Positions 51,076-56,541 of a stretch of 56,541 bases of DNA are shown in pieces. Source of the stretch: Streptomyces sp. Ru62 (GTDB taxonomy: Bacteria > Actinomycetota > Actinomycetes > Streptomycetales > Streptomycetaceae). Positions within the stretch are counted from its first letter, which is position 1, and each line of letters begins with the position of its first letter. The notes under the pieces were generated by a model that did not search any database, was not told the origin of the DNA, and saw nothing but the letters and a program-made list of their open reading frames with translations. The position numbers and the translations under genes were made by a program. The stretch covers positions 1 to 56,541 of the forward strand of contig NZ_PQSU01000047.1 of NCBI RefSeq assembly GCF_002920615.1, written 5' to 3'.

Positions 51076-51378
51076 ATGGAGCTCCCGGAAGACGCCATCC
51101 TGCCGTTACCGCCGCCGTTCATGTTCGCGTGCGGCGAGTGCGCAGCGCTGCTGGCCAGCCTCGCCGAGGCAATCCGCAGGGACGAGGGCTGCTTCTACGA
51201 GCAACTCGCCGTCGCCCGGCACATCGCCGCAGCCCATCCCGAGGACATCCCGCCGCCGCACACCAGCGGCTGCACCCGATGCCCCCAGTACGCCGGCCGT
51301 TCGGACATCGAGGACGTCTGGGCCGAGCACCGCGCACGCGACCTGTTCCTGCACGAGTCGGTCGCACGGCTGCTGTAG
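51076..51378 (+). CDS. Hypothetical protein, 100 aa
   Basis: ATG at 51076 follows GAAGGAGAGAG. The product MELPEDAILPLPPPFMFACG has Cys in ACGEC and GCTRCPQYAG, a CxxC pair plus another, so metal binding is plausible; a His occurs in RHIAAAHP. It is followed by a radical SAM gene after 92 bases and preceded by the overlapped small genes; a likely member of the same operon. Confidence 0.6.
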   Translation: MELPEDAILPLPPPFMFACGECAALLASLAEAIRRDEGCFYEQLAVARHIAAAHPEDIPPPHTSGCTRCPQYAGRSDIEDVWAEHRARDLFLHESVARLL

Positions 51379-51470
51379 GAGGCAGGACACCCGTACTCTC
51401 CCGACCCAGCGGCTCAGCCCCCTGCCGCTGGGACGGATTCCACATCGGCATCGCAGGAAGATCTCACCAT

Positions 51471-51825
51471 ATGACCGCCGTGCTGGAACCGCCGACGGAA
51501 ACCAGCCCGGGCAGCGTCTCTTTCCTGGAGCTGGAGATCACCGGGAAGTGCCAGCTGACCTGTCCGTCCCTGTACTACGCAAAGGCCGGCCCCGCCGAGG
51601 GGCACGGCAGCATGACCAGCGGCGACTGGAGGCGCCTGATCTCCAAGGTCGCCGCGATCGGCGTGAGGAAGGTGCAGTTCATCGGCGGCGAACCGACCAT
51701 GCACCCCGACTTCGAGAGCCTGGTCCACCGCGCCTGGAGCTCGGGCTCGACGTGCAGGTCTGCAGCAACCTCTACCGCGTCAGCCACAAGCACTGGACGC
51801 TGTTCAAGCGCCCGAAGGCGCGATG
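51471..51825 (+). pseudogene. Radical SAM enzyme remnant
   Basis: ATG at 51471 reads MTAVLEPPTETSPGSVSFLE, then ITGKCQLTCPSLYYAKAGPA: the CxxxC pair of the Fe-S motif is present but the third Cys (CxxxCxxC) is replaced in PSLYY. GVRKVQFIGGEPTMHPDFES is the SAM-binding GGEP region. One base is missing near 51737; the next frame gives LELGLDVQVCSNLYRVSHKH and WTLFKRPKA before homology ends, just upstream of the lamin-tail repeat. Full enzymes have about 300-350 aa, so activity is lost. Confidence 0.75.
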
Positions 51826-51975
51826 TCACTGCAGGAGAGGCCGGGGTGTGGGTGGGAAGGCCGCGTGGTGATCGCGCGGGCGATGACAGCCCACAACGGT
51901 CCCCGTCGCTTCTTCAGGAGTGATGTGTCGCTGGACCCTTCAACGGCCCGTCCGTCCCGGCGGAATTGGACAGCA

Positions 51976-52909
51976 GGGCTGTTACTCACTTTCGGGTGAG
52001 TGCGCTCGTCACGGTGGGGGGCGCAGCCCGGCGATGCGTCGCTTGTAGCCGGTAGTTCCAAGGGCCCCTGGATCCGAAGCCATGACAACATCACCCATTT
52101 GCCCGATTGATGGTCATTGCAGGTGAGCGTTACAGAAATCTGCTCAATCTGTAACAGGCTTCGTCAATCCCTCACAGTTGGAGGCGCGGACCGGAAGGTG
52201 TGGGTGCGCGGCCGACCGGCTGCGCACCAGCACAACGCACCTGGCTGAACCGCGGCTTCCATGCCGCGGGTTCGGCTGGGTGTGCGCACCTGAAGGGGGA
52301 CCTTCGTGTCCGTTTCTTCTTCCGTCCGTCGTCTGACCGCCGTCGCCGGTGTGGCCGCTGCGGTGGTGGGCGCGGTGGCGCTGCCGGCGTCGGCCGACGA
52401 CCACCACCACGGCCGCCAGCACCGCCCGGTGGTCTACATCAGCGACGTGCAGTACGACTCCCCGGGCCGCGACGACCGTTCCAACCGCTCGCTGAACTCC
52501 GAGTGGGTGGAGCTCACCAACGACTCCCGGCGGGCGGTGAACCTGGACGGCTGGACCCTCTCCGACGAGGACGGCCACACCTACACCTTCGACCGCTACC
52601 GGCTGAACGGCCGCGCCACCGTCCGCGTCCACACCGGCATCGGCCGCGACACCAGGACGGACCTGTACCAGGACCGGCGGGCGTACGTGTGGGACAACCA
52701 CTCCGACACCGCGACCCTGCGCAACCACCGCGACCGACTCGTCGACGAGGTGTCCTGGGGCTATGACCGCGGCCACCGCGGTGACGACCGGCACCGCGGC
52801 GGCGACCACCGTGGCGGCCACCGCGACTGACCTCCTCGGCCAGCGGTAGATGACGCCGGCCCATGAGCCGGACGTGTCCATGGTGGGTCGCCTCGTGCGG
52901 GGGCGGCCT
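51976..52909 (+). repeat. 1-kb repeat, copy B (partner 20953-21950)
   Basis: Same order as copy A: TTACTCACTTTCGGGTGAG block, conserved 100-base promoter region, inverted repeat at 52204-52227, lamin-tail gene and 3' flank. The radical SAM remnant ends about 150 bases before its left border. Confidence 0.8.
52306..52830 (+). CDS. Secreted lamin-tail-domain (LTD) protein B
   Basis: GTG at 52306 (GAAGGGGGA upstream). Nearly identical to protein A in signal peptide, LTD core (VVYISDVQYDSPGRDDRSNR, SRRAVNLDGWTLSDEDGHTY, DRLVDEVSWGYDR) and promoter, but the His/Asp/Gly tail is 22 residues shorter (174 aa). Substitutions are mostly conservative, so both copies look under selection. A strong terminator separates it from the convergent lectin gene. 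Confidence 0.85.
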   Translation: MSVSSSVRRLTAVAGVAAAVVGAVALPASADDHHHGRQHRPVVYISDVQYDSPGRDDRSNRSLNSEWVELTNDSRRAVNLDGWTLSDEDGHTYTFDRYRLNGRATVRVHTGIGRDTRTDLYQDRRAYVWDNHSDTATLRNHRDRLVDEVSWGYDRGHRGDDRHRGGDHRGGHRD

Positions 52910-52921
52910 GCCTTGCGCCGT

Positions 52922-52969
52922 GGCCGCGAGCAGCCCCGCTCCACAGGAGGGTGGGGGCTGCTCGCGGCC
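52922..52969. terminator. Bidirectional terminator, perfect 16-bp stem
   Basis: GGCCGCGAGCAGCCCC (52922-52937) and GGGGCTGCTCGCGGCC (52954-52969) with a 16-nt loop, between convergent LTD and lectin genes. Confidence 0.75.
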
Positions 52970-53010
52970 GTGTAGGCGGCAGGGTGTCGTTGGGGGGTGG
53001 GGTGGCTGGG

Positions 53011-53490
53011 TCAGAGGTTGTCGATGGACCACCAGACCTTCTCGGCGTTGCTGTCCGGTTCGAGGACGACGACCTCGCCCAGGCCGTTGCCGTAGTACGG
53101 GGTCATGATCTGGCGCGCGGACCGGCTGTAGATCTTGTATGCGCCGTCGAGGGGCCGTTGGGCCGCCTCCCACTGGAACTCCAGGCCGGTCCCGCAGGTG
53201 CCCTCGGTGACCCGCGGCTTGTTCCACCAGGGAGCGCCGGGCTTGAGGCACATGCCGGTCTTGGTGTTGCGGATGATGTAGACGAAGGCCGCGAGGCGCT
53301 CGAACTCCCACTGGTCGGCTCCGAGGGTCTGTCCGCGGTCCCAGACGTAGTGCACCCATCCGTCCTGGAATCCGTCGCCCCAGTTGTGCGGCAGCAGACT
53401 GCCGCCGGTCTTGATGTTGACGATGTGGGAGTCCAGGGCCTGCGCGTTGGCCGTGGTCGTGGTCACGGCTCCGCCGAGTAGCAACTGCAC
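53011..53490 (-). CDS. Secreted ricin-type beta-trefoil lectin-like protein
   Basis: The mature part shows a beta-trefoil pattern: AFVYIIRNTKTGMCLKPGAP, TCGTGLEFQWEAAQRPLDGA and YKIYSRSARQIMTPYYGNGL, with a Cys pair, as in small actinobacterial ricin-B-like proteins. A signal-peptide end (GGAVTTTTANAQA) is seen, but the usual basic n-region is missing: the GTG at 53490 gives only a short hydrophobic start without ribosome-binding site, and longer frames (to 53565) start at TTG. The 5' end may have been replaced by recombination, so the gene could be non-functional. Confidence 0.65.
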   Translation of the reverse strand: MQLLLGGAVTTTTANAQALDSHIVNIKTGGSLLPHNWGDGFQDGWVHYVWDRGQTLGADQWEFERLAAFVYIIRNTKTGMCLKPGAPWWNKPRVTEGTCGTGLEFQWEAAQRPLDGAYKIYSRSARQIMTPYYGNGLGEVVVLEPDSNAEKVWWSIDNL

Positions 53491-53578
53491 GCGGCAACCG
53501 CACAGCTTACCACCTGCGCCGCTTCGCCCAACGGTTCTCCCCTGCCCCTTGGGCTTCAACAACAAGACCTGGGCCGCC

Positions 53579-54010
53579 TCACCATGCGGCGCTGCTCAGC
53601 AAGCCCTCCGCTGACCCACGGAACGCGCTTGCAATGCCCTGGCACGGGCCAGGGGAGATGCTGGTTGAGGTCCTGGACGGGTGCCACACGGATGCGGCGG
53701 GGCCGTGGTGGTGCAGGTGCGCCGGGGTGCGTGCGAGGACGGGGCCGTCGCGAAGGAAGGGTGCCAGGGGCCTGGAGACCGCGCGCAGGGCGCTGATCCG
53801 GTTCTCGACACCGGCCGTTCCGGTGCCGTCCAGGACGAACAGGACGCGGGGAAGAGCGGGTAGTGCCGCCGCCACTCCTCCAGGCCCGGTTCCTGGAGAA
53901 GTGGCCGGCGCCCCGGGACCGCAGGCACGTAGCGATGGAGGCGCTCGTACGTCGACAGCTTGGCGGCAAGGCTGTTCTCACCAAGGTCGTCGGCGTGGAA
54001 GCAGCGGTGG
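53579..54010 (-). pseudogene. Replication-relaxation-family protein, C-terminal remnant
   Basis: Minus-strand residues SLAAKLSTYERLHRYVPAVP, LLQEPGLEEWRRHYPLFP and then, one missing base later (near 53855), RVLFVLDGTGTAGVENRISA, LRAVSRPLAPFLRD and HLHHHGPAASVW match the end of the replication-relaxation proteins encoded on Streptomyces plasmids and ICEs. The winged-helix N-terminus is absent. Marks former plasmid-type DNA. Confidence 0.65.
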
Positions 54011-54298
54011 CCATAGAGTCCACCAGTGAACTAGGCAGCGCCTCGGCGGTGCTGCTCGACCTCTGTCTGCCGGAGGTTAAGGGGACGCTGGTGCCATGGA
54101 GCGTCGGCCTGGGTGGGCAGCGTGTCGGCGACCAGTTGAAGGGCAAAGACTGGCCATTCGATGCCGGTGACGGGACCGTGCCGCCGTGGCTCACGATGGC
54201 GCCGCCGGCGGCAGTCGCCGAGCGCTACGCCATGCGGGTGATTTCGCTCGCTGCCCGGCGGGTGATCTTCCTGAGGGGTGCAGGAACGTCCCGCCACG
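54011..54298. other. Degraded region
   Basis: No intact gene. The minus strand has short coding-like pieces (GIEWPVFALQLVADTLPTQA) that may belong to the upstream part of the replication-relaxation remnant. Confidence 0.35.
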
Positions 54299-54466
54299 CC
54301 GCATTACTGGGCTCACGTAACAGAGGAACTCGACTCCGGGGGCCAGTTACGCAGGGTGTCGTTGTCATGGGTATCCGCTACTTTCCGTGGCTGGCTGCTC
54401 GAGGGAGCAGCCCCAGCGCCCGGAGGGCAGGAGGATGTCGACGACCCCCAGTCCGTACTGGACTGA
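54299..54466 (+). pseudogene. C-terminal fragment of unknown protein
   Basis: Plus-strand HYWAHVTEELDSGGQLRRVS, LSWVSATFRGWLLEGAAPAP and DDPQSVLD end in a TGA at 54464-54466 with good codon usage. No start is present. Not recognised. Confidence 0.4.
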
Positions 54467-54485
54467 ACCCGATACGACAGACGAA

Positions 54486-54745
54486 ACAGGCGGTCCGGTC
54501 CGCCATCGGAGCCCCGGTGCCGCGCGCTTCGTCGGCCAGGAAGCGGTAGCCGAATTCCGGGTCGTCGCGGTGAGCGTCGAACAGTGCGTTCGCGCGATAC
54601 GCCTCCTCCAGCGTGGCGTCGGTCACCGGCTTGTCGAGCCAGCGGTAGTAGGGCTGTCTGGCGAGCTTGAGCACCCGGCACGTCACCGTGACGGGCACCC
54701 CGTCCCCGGCCAGCTCCTTCACGAGCGGGTAGATCCTTTTCCCGG
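54486..54745 (-). pseudogene. IS3-family transposase orfB, N-terminal part
   Basis: In the -1 frame relative to orfA: GKRIYPLVKELAGDGVPVTV, RQPYYRWLDKPVTDATLEEA and DDPEFGYRFLADEARGTGAP, the start of IS3 OrfB. Homology ends after MADRT, before the DDE domain. Joined to orfA through GGGAAAAGG (about 54737-54745), a typical -1 slippery site. Confidence 0.75.
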
Positions 54746-55027
54746 CAGATGGGCCTGCGGCAGATAGGCCGCGGCCCGGCGCAGGACCTCGTTCTCCTGC
54801 TCCAGCAGCTTGATCCGCCGACGCGCTTCCCGCAGTTCCGCGCTCTCCTGGCCGGTCGTTCCGGGCCTGGTCCCGTCGTCGATGTCCGCCCGGCGCATCC
54901 ACTTCCACAACGTCATCGGGTGGACTCCGAAGTCGGTGGCCACCTGCTCGACCGTGACACCCGGGCCGCGGTTTCTCGCGACTCGCACGACGTCCTGGCG
55001 GAACTCTTCCGGATAGGGCTTGGGCAC
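54719..55027 (-). CDS. IS3-family transposase orfA
   Basis: The 102-aa product MPKPYPEEFRQDVVRVARNR, VTVEQVATDFGVHPMTLWKW and AELREARRRIKLLEQENEVL is the helix-turn-helix plus leucine-zipper OrfA of IS3 elements. Complete, but orfB is truncated and no terminal repeats were identified, so the element is dead. Confidence 0.82.
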   Translation of the reverse strand: MPKPYPEEFRQDVVRVARNRGPGVTVEQVATDFGVHPMTLWKWMRRADIDDGTRPGTTGQESAELREARRRIKLLEQENEVLRRAAAYLPQAHLPGKGSTRS

Positions 55028-55070
55028 AGCGACATCCTTCCCACCCGCCCCTCAGGGCAAGCCAGTTCAG

Positions 55071-56055
55071 ATGTCACCCGATCGTGCAGCAGACCCCACG
55101 GCGGCGGTGACCGGCTCGGTGACACCCCGGCTTCCGGTGCCGGCCGCGGCCGTCGCCGCCGGGACGGCGGGACTCGCCGGGGTCACCGCGGCCTTCCTGC
55201 TGCTGTCGGCCGACGGCTGCGTGAGCGTCCTGGCCACCCTGGGCACCACCTGCGCCTGGTTGCCGGGCGGCGCCTGGCCGTTGACCGAGCTGCTGCTGCC
55301 GCTCGTGCTGGGACTGGCGCTGTTCGTCTCCGTCTTCATGGCCGTGGTCGCCACGGCGGTACGGCGGTTACCGTGCCGCCGTGGTCGCCACGGCGGTACG
55401 GCGGTTACCGTGCGGGCCGCGCCCGGACGCCGGTGACCGCGGCCGGCGTACGCGCCTCCGTCCCGCGCGGTCCGGAGCCCGCACCCGCGCCCTGACCCGC
55501 AAGGCGGCCGTGGCGGCCGTCTGCCTGACCGCGCTCACCCTGATCACCGCGGCGAGCCTCCCCGTGGGCACCGGCGGACACTCCGGCGCGCGTACTTCGC
55601 TGACCCGCCAGAATCTGGTCCCGGCACAGAACACGAGGCCCTCCGAGGAGGTGCTCGCCCTCCAGACGGACGCCTGGCTGCGTCTCGGGGGGAGAGAGCT
55701 GCTGGTCAAGATGACCGGTGAAGTGCTGAACATCATGAAGGCCCTCCAGGACGACAGGGCTTTCACCGACCGCGGCTATGCGGCCCGCGTCATACGCCCG
55801 CACTGCCTGGGCCTGCGGACGGCCGCCCAGCGGCTCGGTGCGTACTTCCCCGTGCCCGATCCCGACGTGGCCCGGCAGCGGCCGACGCTGCCGGCACAGG
55901 GCCGGCTGATCGGCACGAACTGCCGACAGGCCATCGACGAGGGCAAGCGTGACCTCTACATCACCAGCATGAACGACGTCCTCACTCTCTCCGAGCGGCT
56001 GAGCGGCGTCCTTCGCGAAGTGACCGCGGAGGCCGGCCACCATCCGGGCCGGTGA
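55071..56055 (+). pseudogene. Membrane protein gene split by a 37-bp tandem duplication
   Basis: The ATG at 55071 (GTG at 55020 possible) opens a frame with two membrane spans (VAAGTAGLAGVTAAFLLLSA, LLLPLVLGLALFVSVFMAVV) that dies at 55436. A second frame from GTG 55381 repeats VVATAVRRLPC and goes on with a third span (AAVAAVCLTALTLITAASLP) and a C-terminal extracytoplasmic domain (TDAWLRLGGRELLVKMTGEV, RVIRPHCLGLRTAAQRLGAY) to 56055. Removing one 37-base unit makes a single protein of about 315 aa. So one gene was split by slippage; the second part might still be translated. Function unknown. Confidence 0.7.
55341..55413 (+). repeat. 37-bp tandem duplication
   Basis: 36 identical bases at 55341-55376 and 55378-55413, period 37. 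Contains the palindromic block CACGGCGGTACGGCGG. Not a multiple of three, hence the frameshift. Confidence 0.85.
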
Positions 56056-56329
56056 CCAGCTCCGGCGGCCGTCGAGGCGGCAGCTGTGACCCACAGTCCC
56101 GGCTGCCGGGGTAGCCTGGCGGCAGTGTTCGTGGCGTTCCCTCCGCGCCGCCTGCGGCGGGGCGCCACGCCTACGGCAGGCCGCATCGAACCGTGCGCTG
56201 TCGTGGGTGACGCGATCGGCGCTGTCCGGCCGTCCAAGGCCCGGCCGCGACCGGTCGGCACCCGCGCGCCGGGACCGGCTTGGCCGGCGACGCCCCGGCT
56301 CCCACTCCGCGTCGGCCGGGGGCGTCGCG
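56056..56329. other. Intergenic region
   Basis: 274 bases without a supported gene between the split membrane protein gene and the hydrolase remnant. Confidence 0.35.
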
Positions 56330-56541
56330 TTACTCGGGCGAGGGCGAACTCGCGGACGTCGCGGGCCCAGTCCCTCAGCGTCCACCCGGGCGTCTCGTCG
56401 GACACCCCGAGGCCCGGCCGGTCGGCGGCCAGGAGGCGAACGCTGGCCCGTCACGGCCTCGCCGCTCGTTCCAGCCATCGGCCGGATGTCGAACCACCGC
56501 AGAACAGCACCGGCACACCCGATGGCGGGCCCCACTTTCTC
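56330..56541 (-). pseudogene. Alpha/beta hydrolase N-terminal part, runs off the window
   Basis: Minus-strand VRLLAADRPGLGVSDETPGW and TLRDWARDVREFALAR fit the R-x-x-A-x-D-R-P-G-x-G-x-S-D segment after the first strand of alpha/beta hydrolases. Upstream GVPVLFCGGSTSGRWLERAA is in the same frame but a TGA near 56450 interrupts it. The nucleophile region is absent. Either a pseudogene or two fragments. Confidence 0.45.

Noticed and set aside
55405..56535. 376-aa minus-strand frame
   Set aside because: Antisense to the C-terminal half of the split membrane protein; no domain recognised.

Overview
The window looks like an accessory region of a high-GC actinomycete, most probably a Streptomyces chromosome arm or large linear plasmid. 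Coding genes are very GC-rich, with G or C at nearly every third codon position and many GTG starts. Typical Streptomyces families recur: secreted SH3-like and lamin-tail proteins, an XRE regulator with DUF6415-type neighbours, PucR regulators, a GAF/PP2C/HATPase phosphatase and an HdeD-type membrane protein. No rRNA, tRNA or CRISPR array was seen.

Layout. 0-14 kb: the end of a WD40 protein, an uncharacterised 529-aa protein, three consecutive secreted SH3-like genes (the third frameshifted), a GNAT-like acetyltransferase, an MFS exporter, a small secreted protein, a histone-H1-like winged-helix protein, an HNH endonuclease remnant, a YcxB-like protein and several small hypotheticals. 14-21 kb: a non-coding GC-rich module with a 74-aa gene, a ribbon-helix-helix/PIN-like toxin-antitoxin pair, and a secreted LGFP-repeat NucA/NucB-type nuclease lying between an IS-derived 82-bp palindrome and a truncated IS1182-type element. 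21-23 kb: a lamin-tail gene inside a 1-kb repeat, then a graveyard of Ku, IS630, RelE and IS5 pieces. 23-31 kb: a metallo-beta-lactamase-fold enzyme with its Rrf2 regulator, a TetR regulator with twin operators, a DUF302 protein, an amidase and a large phosphatase/anti-sigma protein. 31-37 kb: an SRAP protein, a second toxin-antitoxin pair, small hypotheticals, a second copy of the 15-kb module (frameshifted) and several remnants. 37-45.5 kb: the most regular stretch, with two PucR paralogues, HdeD, a membrane protein, an alpha/beta hydrolase, a pyruvate-oxidase-like ThDP enzyme and a catalase-like protein. 45.7-47.3 kb: an IS701-type element with 132-bp terminal repeats. 47.5-52 kb: a DNA ligase relic, a HAD hydrolase, and an XRE regulator followed by a tightly overlapped string of small genes and a broken radical SAM gene. 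52-56.5 kb: the second lamin-tail copy, a ricin-type lectin, replication-relaxation and IS3 remnants, and a membrane-protein gene split by a 37-bp tandem duplication.

How the genes fit together. Intact pieces fall into small self-contained sets: toxin-antitoxin pairs, regulator-plus-target pairs with visible operators (Rrf2/MBL, TetR) and an oxidative or acid-stress-like set under PucR regulators. These sit among repeated recombination scars. Relics of Ku, DNA ligase, a primase-like protein and a replication-relaxation protein suggest that plasmid-type DNA has been captured and eroded here. Several otherwise convincing genes are broken by a single extra G or C, so either young pseudogenes or base-calling errors must be considered.
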